A DNA stretch of 5,514 nt from positions 1 to 5,514 of the forward strand of contig CAMURM010000134.1 in the NCBI GenBank assembly GCA_947097535.1. The letters are read 5' to 3'. Under the pieces are notes generated by a model that worked only from the letters and a program-made list of their open reading frames with translations, ran no database searches and was not told where the DNA came from. Origin of the DNA: an uncultured Selenomonas sp. (lineage in GTDB: Bacteria; Bacillota; Negativicutes; Selenomonadales; Selenomonadaceae). Below are positions 1 to 5,514 of this stretch, piece after piece (the first letter of the stretch is position 1; the number at the start of each line of letters is the position of its first letter). The position numbers were made by a program, and so were the translations under genes.

Positions 1-768
1 GAGCCTCTGATGGAAAAGCTCTTCCAGTATCGCTTCCAGAACGGCACGGAGCTCAAGGGGCACAGCTTCGGCAACCTCTTCATCGCCGCCATGGCGGAGG
101 TCACGGGCGATATGGAAGAGGCGCTCAAGCAGTCGTCGAAGGTTCTCGCCGTCAAGGGGCGCGTATTGCCCGCTTCGACGGCGCATGTGCGGCTCGACGC
201 CGTCATGGAGGACGGCACGCTCGTCGAGGGCGAGTCACACATCCCCGAGGTGCACAAGCACATCCGGCGCGTGAAGCTCCATCCCGAGCATGTGCGCCCC
301 GTGGAATCGGCGCTCGCAGCCATACGCGAGGCGGATGTCGTGATCTTAGGCCCCGGCAGTCTCTACACGAGCATCATGCCGAACCTCCTCGTCGACGGCG
401 TAGCGGAAGCGCTGCGAAAGAGCCACGCGCTCAAGATCTACATCTGCAACGTGCTGACGCAGCCGGGTGAGACGGACGACTATACAGCCGCCATGCACGC
501 CAGGGCTATCCTCGACCATGCGGGCAGGGGCGCGATCGACTACATGCTCGTCAACGCGACGCCGCTGCCGCACGAGTCGGTCAGACTTCTGCAAAAGGAG
601 GGCATACGCCCCGTGGCGATCGACGAGGACGCGGTCAACGCGCTCGGCATCGGCGTCGTCAAGGCAGATCTCGTGAGCGAGGACGACGTCGCGCACCACG
701 ATCCCGAAAAGCTCATGAAGAATGTGATGAAAATGGCGTACAAGCTGCATCCTGCCATCGGCAAGTGA
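1..768 (+). CDS. yvcK: YvcK/CofD-like gluconeogenesis factor, 5'-truncated by window
   Basis: This is the C-terminal 255 residues of a YvcK-family protein (CofD-like fold). The reading frame is open from base 1, and the ATG at 10 is internal because conserved family sequence already surrounds it. The family is usually about 320 residues or longer, so at least 60 N-terminal residues lie outside the window. Visible family signatures are HSFGN (residues ~21-25 of the visible part), the SSKVLAVKGRVLPA stretch (~45-58), the glycine-rich LGPGSLYTSIMPNL (~116-129) and NVLTQPGETDDYT (~150-162). In the family, YvcK binds UDP-sugars such as UDP-GlcNAc, is needed for growth on gluconeogenic carbon sources, and affects peptidoglycan synthesis and cell shape. 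It acts in the cytoplasm and no 2-phospho-lactate transferase activity is expected. It ends 14 bases before whiA, the conserved Gram-positive order, so co-transcription is likely. Confidence 0.93.
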   Translation, partial: EPLMEKLFQYRFQNGTELKGHSFGNLFIAAMAEVTGDMEEALKQSSKVLAVKGRVLPASTAHVRLDAVMEDGTLVEGESHIPEVHKHIRRVKLHPEHVRPVESALAAIREADVVILGPGSLYTSIMPNLLVDGVAEALRKSHALKIYICNVLTQPGETDDYTAAMHARAILDHAGRGAIDYMLVNATPLPHESVRLLQKEGIRPVAIDEDAVNALGIGVVKADLVSEDDVAHHDPEKLMKNVMKMAYKLHPAIGK

Positions 769-769
769 A

Positions 770-777
770 GGGGGGGA
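770..777 (+). promoter_or_regulatory. Shine-Dalgarno sequence of whiA
   Basis: GGGGGGAG lies directly after the yvcK stop and 5 bases before the ATG at 783. It supports 783 as the whiA start over an in-frame GTG at 765, which lies upstream of this site and overlaps the yvcK stop. Confidence 0.8.
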
Positions 778-782
778 GTCTC

Positions 783-1724
783 ATGGCGCAGCCATCGTTT
801 TCAACCGAGGTGAAGAACGATCTCGCGCGTCCTCTCGGACGCAGGGCGTGCTGCCGCACGGCGGAGCTCGCGGCTCTCCTGCGCATGGGCGCCGTGCTGA
901 CGCTCGGGGCGAAGCGCGCCGTCGGGCTCGCCTTCACGACGGAGAACGCGGCGGTCGCGCGCAAGGTGCTCATGCTCCTCAAGGGCTCGGCGGGCGTGCG
1001 GACGGAGCTCACGGTCAGCCGCTCGCGTCGTCTGAAGAAGCGCAACAGCTACCGCGTGCACGTCCTGCCCTCGCGCGAGGTCGCCGCCCTCATGGAGCGG
1101 CTCGGGCTCATGCACGGCTCGGCGCTCAACATGGGCACCGACAGCGCGCTCCTCAAGAATGCGTGCTGCCGCAGAGCCTACCTGCGCGGCGCCTTCCTCG
1201 GCGGCGGCAGCGTCAGCCGCCCCGAGGCAGGCTATCACATGGAGCTCGTGACGGAGAGCTACGCCTTCGCCGAGCTTCTGCTCTCGCTTCTGCGCACGAT
1301 GGGCTATCCGGCAGGTCTCACCGACCGCAAGGAAAGCTACATCGTCTATCTGAAGGAGAGCGACGCCATCATCGACTTCTTCTCCCTGCTCGGCGCGGAA
1401 AAAGCAGCGGAGGCGTTCGAGGTCACGCGCAATCTGAAAGAGGTCAAGAATCAGGTCAATCGCCTCGTGAACTGCGAGACGGCGAACGTGCAGAAGTCCG
1501 TCGATGCCGCGGGCAGGCAGATCGAGGCGATCCGCGCGCTCAAGGCGGCGGGCGTCATCGAGCGCCTCTCGGCGGGGCTCAGGGAGATGGCGGCGGCGCG
1601 TCTCGCGCATCCGGCGGCGACGCTCGCGGAGCTTGCCGGGCTTCTGGGCATCGGCAAGTCGGGTGTCAACCACCGTCTGCGAAAGCTCGTCGCGCTTGCA
1701 GACGGGCAGGGAGGAGGAGTCTAG
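783..1724 (+). CDS. whiA: WhiA, DNA-binding sporulation/cell-division regulator
   Basis: The 313-residue product matches the usual WhiA length (~315). The N-terminal two thirds is the LAGLIDADG homing-endonuclease-like fold. A degenerate LAGLIDADG helix is visible at residues ~132-144 (AYLRGAFLGGGSV), with glycine where a nuclease would have its acidic residue, so no cleavage activity is expected. The conserved block NQVNRLVNCETAN (~223-235) leads into the C-terminal helix-turn-helix (~278-302, ending KSGVNHRLRKL), the DNA-binding part. Two vicinal cysteine pairs (C23-C24, C128-C129) match positions I recall as conserved in Bacillus WhiA. In Streptomyces WhiA controls sporulation septation; in Bacillus it influences division and chromosome segregation and binds the nucleoid. 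The ATG at 783 is chosen because a strong SD sits 5 bases upstream. The Gly-rich C-terminal tail is encoded by the SD of the next gene, which starts 1 base after this stop, implying translational coupling. Confidence 0.96.
   Translation: MAQPSFSTEVKNDLARPLGRRACCRTAELAALLRMGAVLTLGAKRAVGLAFTTENAAVARKVLMLLKGSAGVRTELTVSRSRRLKKRNSYRVHVLPSREVAALMERLGLMHGSALNMGTDSALLKNACCRRAYLRGAFLGGGSVSRPEAGYHMELVTESYAFAELLLSLLRTMGYPAGLTDRKESYIVYLKESDAIIDFFSLLGAEKAAEAFEVTRNLKEVKNQVNRLVNCETANVQKSVDAAGRQIEAIRALKAAGVIERLSAGLREMAAARLAHPAATLAELAGLLGIGKSGVNHRLRKLVALADGQGGGV
1712..1717 (+). promoter_or_regulatory. Consensus Shine-Dalgarno for the deacetylase, inside whiA
   Basis: A perfect AGGAGG, set within an AGGGAGGAGGAG purine run, lies in the last codons of whiA, 8 bases before the ATG at 1726. 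It fixes the start of the deacetylase, whose frame is open much further upstream (from 1504) inside whiA. It also explains the three glycines near the WhiA C-terminus. Confidence 0.85.
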
Positions 1725-1725
1725 T

Positions 1726-2535
1726 ATGGCAAAGCGTCTGATCACATACGTTTTGAGTCTCGCGCTCCTCGTCGTCCTTTGCCTCGGCATCTACGCGTGG
1801 CTCCATCCGGCGCAGGGCGTGCTCGTCCTGGAGTATCACCATATCGCCGACCGCGTGGACGATCCCGAGGGGGCATTGGTGGAGCGCTACTATGTGCCGT
1901 CGGCGGATTTCGCCGCGCAGCTCGACTACCTCAAGGCAGAGGGCTACGAGACGATCACGATGCTGGAATTTTCCAAGGCGGCGAAGGGCAAGGGGACTCT
2001 GCCGAAGAAGCCCTTGATCCTCACCTTTGACGACGGCTACGAGGACAACTATACGGTCGCTCTGCCGCTCCTCGAAGAGCGCGGCATGAAGGGCGAAGTC
2101 TACATGGTCACGAACTTCATCGGCAAGAAGGGCTATCTGACGTGGGACGAGCTTCGCGACATGCAGGAGCGCGGCATCGAGATCGGCTGCCACACGGCGG
2201 ATCATGTGCCGCTCGTCGGCCTGTCCCGCGCCGAACAGGAGGATCAGGTGCGCCTGTCGAAACTTTTGATGGAGTGGAACGGCATCAAGACGGTGTTCAG
2301 CTTCTCCTACCCGAACGGCAGCTGCAATGAAGAGATCGCCAGGCTTCTGCGCGACAGCAATTATCTGACGGCAGTCACGGGCGATGCGGGGTTCAACACG
2401 TTCCAGACCGACCCGATGTTTCTGCAGCGCGTCAACATTCCGCGCCCGCGCTTTGGCATGGCGGAGTTTCGCCTGCGCCTGCTGAAGGCGAAGCTTTACA
2501 GCATCTTTGGCATAAATCAGCACTTGGAGCGCTAG
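1726..2535 (+). CDS. Membrane-anchored polysaccharide deacetylase (NodB homology domain)
   Basis: The 269-residue product has one N-terminal hydrophobic segment (residues ~5-25, after KR). It reads as an uncleaved anchor or signal peptide that places the enzyme outside the cytoplasmic membrane. The NodB/CE4 metal-dependent deacetylase domain follows. Visible motifs are LEYHHI (~35-40), motif 1 TFDDGYEDN (~100-108; D102 predicted catalytic base, D103 metal ligand), motif 2 HTADH (H156 and H160, metal ligands) and motif 3 FSYPNG (~193-198). The family removes N-acetyl groups from GlcNAc-type polymers such as peptidoglycan, chitin oligomers or poly-GlcNAc. The YHHI start and the FxxQLDYL (~62-69) spacer recall the PgdA/IcaB-like group, but the substrate cannot be read from sequence. 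The start one base after whiA with an embedded AGGAGG indicates the same operon. The C-terminal motifs 4 and 5 are less clear to me, which limits subfamily assignment. Confidence 0.92.
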   Translation: MAKRLITYVLSLALLVVLCLGIYAWLHPAQGVLVLEYHHIADRVDDPEGALVERYYVPSADFAAQLDYLKAEGYETITMLEFSKAAKGKGTLPKKPLILTFDDGYEDNYTVALPLLEERGMKGEVYMVTNFIGKKGYLTWDELRDMQERGIEIGCHTADHVPLVGLSRAEQEDQVRLSKLLMEWNGIKTVFSFSYPNGSCNEEIARLLRDSNYLTAVTGDAGFNTFQTDPMFLQRVNIPRPRFGMAEFRLRLLKAKLYSIFGINQHLER

Positions 2536-2578
2536 GCGCAGAGGGCTTTCGACATCATCGGTACAGGGTACAAGTTTT

Positions 2579-2583
2579 GAGGA
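2579..2583 (+). promoter_or_regulatory. Candidate Shine-Dalgarno for the exported protein gene
   Basis: GAGGA lies 6 bases before the ATG at 2590, good spacing for initiation there. A competing AAGGGG (2606-2611) lies 11 bases before an in-frame ATG at 2623, so the true start remains open between the two. Confidence 0.55.
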
Positions 2584-2589
2584 ATTTTT

Positions 2590-3912
2590 ATGGGAATAGA
2601 GGAAAAAGGGGTTTTCAATCAGATGAAACGATGGAAGGCAAGGGTGGCGGCGTGCTTTTTTGCGGCGCTCGCGGGAATCGGTGCGGCAGAGACGCCGGCA
2701 GGGGCAGAGCGCCACAAGTCGGACGGTGTTTCCGAGACGCGCGTCACGACGGACGAGGGGCGTGCCGTGCATGAGCCGCAGGGTACGCGCCTCTTAGGGA
2801 GGCGAGGCGCTGAACAGGCGGAACCGTACAGCGTGCGGCTGAACTTCGGCGCGCGCGTCCCCGGCGCTTTGCGCTTCAACGAGGCGCAGCGCGCCATGCG
2901 CGAGTGGAGCGTTGAGACGGAGGACACGGGCGGCACCTTGCTCTTTTCTGACAGCCCCGAATACGTCACAGAGGACGGCATCCTCTACGAGGACACCGTC
3001 ACGGGCGACGCGCGCGTCCTCTACTATCATCTGAATAACACGAGCGTACGCAAGAAGGTCGCTGTCGTGCTGCAAAACGAGGGCGATGCCTCTGTCGTCG
3101 TTCGCGTCACGCGCGGCGGCGCGAGCCGTCCGAGCAGCGACTACCTCGAAGTCGGCAAGGGCACGCAGCTCGCTTACTTCCAGACGAAGCGCGATGACGT
3201 GCTCTATGTGCAGCGCGGCGCGAAGCGCATCCTTGAGCCTGAGATGAACCACACGGTGCTTGAGCCGGGGCAGCTCGTCTACGGCGTCTACGACTTCCAC
3301 GCCGAAGGCCCCGTCAAGGTCTCCGTCATCATGTACCCGACGACTGCCGACCCGCTGAAATTCATCGCCCATGCGCGCGTGCTGCCGAAGGACGAGCAGC
3401 GGCTGCGCGGCACCTTCCAGGGCATGAACCGCGTCATCAGCAGCAAGCCGTACAATCCCGATAAGGACGGCGTCGTCTACATCCCGATCGGCGACAATCG
3501 GCAGGACGTCTTCCGCACGGGCATCGACGCGACGGACGGCAGCCTCGTGACGAACGTCGGCAACTACGGCGTGCTCTACCGCATCCAGATCCCGACGACG
3601 GGCCGCGAGGCGACACAGTATTATCTGACGCCCCTGGGCGGCGTCTACGCGGGCGCGATGAGCGTCGACTTCGGCCACGGCTCAAGCCTCCTCGAAACGC
3701 CCGGCGGCAGGCTCTTCTTCGGCGACGCCATACCGCCCGACAGCGACGACGACCGCGCCGCGCGCCTCGTGGGCAAGGATCGCCTGAAGGTAGCCGCCGA
3801 GCTCGCCGACCTCGGCAGCTACCACAGCTCCGTGCAGCCGAGCTTCGAACTCTCGCCGCCCGGCGCCTCGAATCTTCCCGTACAAATCATATTGATGCCG
3901 GCGGGGAAGTAA
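2590..3912 (+). CDS. Exported protein of unknown function, beta-rich
   Basis: I do not recognise a named domain in this 440-residue product. An export signal is visible from the second Met (residue 12): a basic stretch KRWKAR, a hydrophobic core (~19-32) and possible cleavage around AGA/E at ~39. Initiation at 2623 would give a more standard signal peptide (429 residues), while 2590 has the better-spaced SD. A low-complexity charged linker (~40-78) leads into a mature region rich in alternating hydrophobic/polar strands. Notable stretches are LLFSDSPEYVTEDGILYEDT (~117-136), ARVLYYHLNN (~141-150) and KVAVVLQNEGDASVVVRVTR (~156-175), together suggesting immunoglobulin-like or jelly-roll sandwiches. 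The C-terminal half has many Gly/Tyr/Asp-rich turns. There is no lipobox at a sensible place, no C-terminal anchor and no transmembrane segment after the signal. It follows the deacetylase by 54 bases and is followed at once by a strong terminator, so it is probably the last gene of the yvcK-whiA transcript. A surface or envelope role is only an inference. Confidence 0.8.
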   Translation: MGIEEKGVFNQMKRWKARVAACFFAALAGIGAAETPAGAERHKSDGVSETRVTTDEGRAVHEPQGTRLLGRRGAEQAEPYSVRLNFGARVPGALRFNEAQRAMREWSVETEDTGGTLLFSDSPEYVTEDGILYEDTVTGDARVLYYHLNNTSVRKKVAVVLQNEGDASVVVRVTRGGASRPSSDYLEVGKGTQLAYFQTKRDDVLYVQRGAKRILEPEMNHTVLEPGQLVYGVYDFHAEGPVKVSVIMYPTTADPLKFIAHARVLPKDEQRLRGTFQGMNRVISSKPYNPDKDGVVYIPIGDNRQDVFRTGIDATDGSLVTNVGNYGVLYRIQIPTTGREATQYYLTPLGGVYAGAMSVDFGHGSSLLETPGGRLFFGDAIPPDSDDDRAARLVGKDRLKVAAELADLGSYHSSVQPSFELSPPGASNLPVQIILMPAGK

Positions 3913-3924
3913 GGTACTTGTTTG

Positions 3925-3979
3925 AAAAGGGGCTGTCGCATGAAGCGTATTTTGCTTCGTGCGACAGCCCCTTTTGTAA
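3925..3979. terminator. Strong hairpin terminator with 22-bp stem, bidirectional
   Basis: Bases 3925-3946 pair with 3954-3975 across a 7-base loop (3947-3953). The 22 pairs include only one wobble (T3941-G3959). The stem begins with AAAA and ends with TTTT, so it carries a short U-tract on either strand. It lies 12 bases after the stop of the exported-protein gene and is its natural terminator. It also backs up termination of leftward transcripts from the threonine aldolase side. Confidence 0.88.
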
Positions 3980-3998
3980 GCACCACAATATGGGAACA

Positions 3999-4032
3999 GA
4001 AAAGCCCCCAAGCGGCAACTTGGGGGCTTTTC
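3999..4032. terminator. Second hairpin terminator, bidirectional
   Basis: Bases 3999-4012 pair perfectly with 4019-4032 around a 6-base loop, giving a 14-bp stem with a five G-C core flanked by A/T runs. Read leftward it lies about 95 bases beyond the stop of the threonine aldolase gene and ends in CTTTTC, so it is the likely main terminator of that operon. Read rightward it is a backup for the + strand genes. Confidence 0.85.
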
Positions 4033-4069
4033 GTGTATCGATTTGACTCTAATCACGTTTGCCATCCAT

Positions 4070-4099
4070 AGTATAGCATATTCGCTTGCTTGTGTGCAA
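4070..4099 (-). promoter_or_regulatory. Possible minus-strand promoter with extended -10
   Basis: On the minus strand, TTGCAC (4094-4099) is followed after 18 bases by TATACT (4070-4075), which is preceded by TGC to make an extended -10 (TGCTATACT). The -10 is a good match and the -35 is weak (3 of 6). An inverted repeat CTTGC-N6-GCAAG (4085-4100) overlaps the -35 and could be an operator. Initiation near 4063 would run into the 4032-3999 hairpin within about 30 bases, and no gene lies downstream on this strand. AT-rich intergenic DNA produces such matches by chance, so confidence is low. Confidence 0.3.
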
Positions 4100-4126
4100 G
4101 TCGTCATTCATCATTTCGCTGCTCTG

Positions 4127-5170
4127 TCAAAGAATCTCTATAAGACGCTCGACATCCTCATCCTGCGTCGCCCAGCTCGTGGCGATGCGCATGACGGTCT
4201 TGCCGTCGGCGAGGTTTTCCCAGAATCCCATCTCGACCTGTTTGGAGAGTCGCGATTTCTGCGCCTCGTCGAGCACGAGGAAGATCTGGTTCGTCGGCGC
4301 ATCATAGGCGAGCGGATAGTCCTTTTCCCTGAGTGCGCTGCGGATGCGGTCGGCGGCGAGGAGCGCTGTTTCGCCGCCCTTTTCGTAGAGATGGTTCGTG
4401 AAGAGCGTATCGAACTGCAGCCCCGCGATGCGGCTCTTGGCGAGCAGGGCGCCGTGTTGCTTGACAATGCTGAAGAAGTGCGGCACGGTGTTCCTCTTCG
4501 GAAAGACGACGGCCTCGCCGAAGAGGGCGCCGCATTTCGTACCGCCGATGTAGAAGACGTCTGCGAGGCGTGCGATGTCGGCGAGTGTCACGTCGTTTGC
4601 CGGGCAGGCGAGCGTGTAGGCGAGACGCGCGCCGTCGAGGTAGAGCGGTATGTCCGCCGCACGGCAGACGGCGCTGATGGCACGGAGCTCTGCGAGCGAG
4701 TAGAGCGCGCCGTACTCCGTTGGCTGCGAGATGTAGACCATGCCGGGCATGACCATGTGATCGTGGTTCGCATCCTCTTGATAAGCGGCGAGCGCGCCCT
4801 CGATCTGCGCCGCCGTGATCTTCCCCGCTTCGTGCGCGAGCGTCAGCACCTTGTGCCCGCCGAGCTCGATGGCGCCCGCCTCGTGCAGGCTGATGTGCCC
4901 TGTTTCGGCCGCGATGACGCCTTGATAGGAGCGGAGCAGCGCGTCGATGACGACGGCATTTGCCTGCGTGCCGCCGATGAGGAAGAAGATTTCAGCGTCC
5001 TCAGCTTGACAGGCGGCGCGAATCTTCGCGCGCGCGGACTCGGAATATTCGTCGAGTCCGTAGCCCGCCGTCTGCTCCATATTCGTATCGAGCAGGCGGC
5101 GCAGGATCTCGGGATGGGCGCCCTCCATGTAGTCGGAGGCGAAGGATAGTTTTTGCTTTGTACTGCTCAT
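4127..5170 (-). CDS. Low-specificity threonine aldolase (PLP, beta-eliminating lyase family)
   Basis: The 347-residue cytoplasmic enzyme is a fold-type I PLP protein that cleaves L-threonine/L-allo-threonine to glycine and acetaldehyde, supplying glycine or breaking down threonine. Visible features in order are the N-terminal FASDYMEGAHP (~10-20), the phosphate-binding GGTQANAVV (~66-74), and ETGHISLHEAGA (~89-100) with a histidine that stacks on the cofactor. Then come ISQPTEYGALYS (~147-158), LYLDGARLAY (~176-185; D179 contacts the PLP ring nitrogen), YIGGTKCGALFGEA (~207-220; K212 is the predicted Schiff-base lysine) and a typical MRIATSWATQDEDV C-terminus. Length and all key residues are complete. 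The start at 5170 is chosen because the family sequence begins there; the frame is open to 5257 but that would overlap the upstream gene. The SD is weak (AAAGAG, about 11 bases upstream). It sits 41 bases after the upstream PNPOx-like gene and probably shares its transcript. L versus L-allo preference cannot be read here. Confidence 0.93.
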   Translation of the reverse strand: MSSTKQKLSFASDYMEGAHPEILRRLLDTNMEQTAGYGLDEYSESARAKIRAACQAEDAEIFFLIGGTQANAVVIDALLRSYQGVIAAETGHISLHEAGAIELGGHKVLTLAHEAGKITAAQIEGALAAYQEDANHDHMVMPGMVYISQPTEYGALYSLAELRAISAVCRAADIPLYLDGARLAYTLACPANDVTLADIARLADVFYIGGTKCGALFGEAVVFPKRNTVPHFFSIVKQHGALLAKSRIAGLQFDTLFTNHLYEKGGETALLAADRIRSALREKDYPLAYDAPTNQIFLVLDEAQKSRLSKQVEMGFWENLADGKTVMRIATSWATQDEDVERLIEIL

Positions 5171-5211
5171 GTAGGCATCGTCTCTTTCATGTCGGATGGA
5201 TTCGCGCTTCT

Positions 5212-5514
5212 TCAAGCGAGAGATACGTCGGACAGATCCATGCATTGGCGCGGGCAATAGCCGCGCTTGCGCAGTTCGGAGTTCAGGTATTCGAGTTTTC
5301 GCGCGGTGACGACGATGAGGATGAGTCCCATCTTTTTAAGGCTTGCACCGTTCATGCCCGCGGCGTCCGCGCGTGTGATGAAATCCTCGTCGTCTGCTCC
5401 GATGACGAGGGCTTCGCCCGTCACCTGCACGCTCTTGGCGCTGCCCGGCCCGTGATATTCGGCATGGATTTCCAAGGCGACGTTCTTGTTCTTGGCGAGC
5501 GCGCGAAACTTCAA
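5212..5514 (-). CDS. Probable PNPOx-like (FMN-binding split-barrel) protein, 5'-truncated by window
   Basis: These are the C-terminal 100 residues of a protein whose frame is open to the window edge. The TTG at 5514 is treated as internal because it falls within what looks like a conserved segment. The pattern KFRALAKNKNVALEI, then AKSVQVTGEALVI, with alternating strands and a short helix, resembles the middle and end of the pyridoxamine 5'-phosphate oxidase-like split beta-barrel family, whose small members are usually 130-160 residues. Such proteins bind FMN, or in some branches F420 or heme, and most are not true PNP oxidases. The C-terminus carries CPRQC (two cysteines four residues apart), which could be chance or a metal/redox site. 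The 41-base gap to the threonine aldolase start and same strand suggest an operon. The cofactor-binding N-terminal residues are outside the window, so the family call is moderate and the function unknown. Confidence 0.6.
   Translation of the reverse strand: MKFRALAKNKNVALEIHAEYHGPGSAKSVQVTGEALVIGADDEDFITRADAAGMNGASLKKMGLILIVVTARKLEYLNSELRKRGYCPRQCMDLSDVSLA

Noticed and set aside
765..782. GTG start for whiA at 765 overlapping the yvcK stop
   Set aside because: The strong SD at 770-777 lies downstream of it and is correctly spaced for the ATG at 783; family N-termini begin near this ATG.
1176..1215. Active LAGLIDADG homing endonuclease or intein
   Set aside because: The motif is degenerate with glycine in place of the catalytic acidic residue and is the normal, conserved feature of WhiA.
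801..1790. 329-codon minus-strand open frame over whiA
   Set aside because: Arg/Ala-rich antisense shadow of whiA. The WhiA reading is unambiguous. The same reasoning removes the minus frames at 1666-2772 and 2794-3678.
2536..2589. Promoter in the 54-base gap before the exported protein gene
   Set aside because: The best pair (TTTCGA and TACAAG) is a poor match in the -35 box. Read-through from the upstream operon explains expression as well.
2641..2660. Lipobox-like VAAC in the exported protein
   Set aside because: The cysteine lies at the beginning of the hydrophobic core, with no hydrophobic stretch before it, so lipoprotein processing there is not plausible.
4043..4072. Rightward promoter TTGACT-N18-CATAGT giving antisense RNA to the threonine aldolase gene
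   Set aside because: The -35 is good but the -10 is poor and no gene follows on that strand. It overlaps the better minus-strand -10 match, so I give it no separate support.
4043..5149. Long + strand open frame (368 codons) opposite the threonine aldolase gene
   Set aside because: It is fully antisense to a gene with complete family motifs, has an Arg/Glu/Val-rich composition typical of GC-rich shadow frames, and shows no domain or SD.
5171..5257. N-terminal extension of the threonine aldolase to 5257
   Set aside because: It would overlap the upstream gene's stop by 46 bases, adds a basic segment unlike the family, and the conserved N-terminus begins shortly after the ATG at 5170.
1..5514. 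Mobile element, CRISPR array, tRNA, rRNA or phage gene
   Set aside because: No transposase-like frame, spaced direct repeats, tRNA cloverleaf or rRNA-like sequence was seen on either strand.

Overview
This GC-rich window holds six genes, two of them cut by the window edges. The sequence suggests a Firmicutes-type (Bacillota) genome. Adjacent yvcK and whiA genes are a hallmark of Gram-positive lineages, the ribosome binding sites are strong purine-rich Shine-Dalgarno sequences, and the high GC content with high third-position GC would suit the Negativicutes (Selenomonas-like). That last placement is an inference from composition and gene style, not something the sequence proves.

Left part, + strand (1-3912): four co-directional genes. 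The first is the C-terminal ~80% of a YvcK/CofD-like gluconeogenesis factor. Next come the WhiA regulator, a membrane-anchored NodB-type polysaccharide deacetylase starting one base after the whiA stop, and, after a 54-base gap, an exported protein of unknown function. The tight spacing and the SD of each gene inside or right after the preceding gene point to one transcript for the first three, and the fourth may belong to it. YvcK (UDP-sugar binding, central carbon and envelope homeostasis), WhiA (cell division and chromosome segregation) and the deacetylase (cell-wall or exopolysaccharide modification) all bear on envelope growth. The usual Bacillus neighbour crh is absent from the position after whiA.

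Middle (3913-4126): a 214-base convergent intergenic region with two hairpins that can each terminate transcription in both directions. A plausible minus-strand promoter with an extended -10 lies just right of them. Promoter plus hairpin could define a very short RNA, which is speculative.

Right part, - strand (4127-5514): a PLP-dependent low-specificity threonine aldolase, preceded 41 bases upstream by the 3' end of a gene that looks like a small flavin-binding (PNPOx-like) split-barrel protein running off the window. The two probably form an operon read leftward.

No transposon, CRISPR array, tRNA, rRNA or phage signature was seen. Most of the window is ordinary chromosomal backbone. The least explained items are the exported protein at 2590-3912 and the structured intergenic region.
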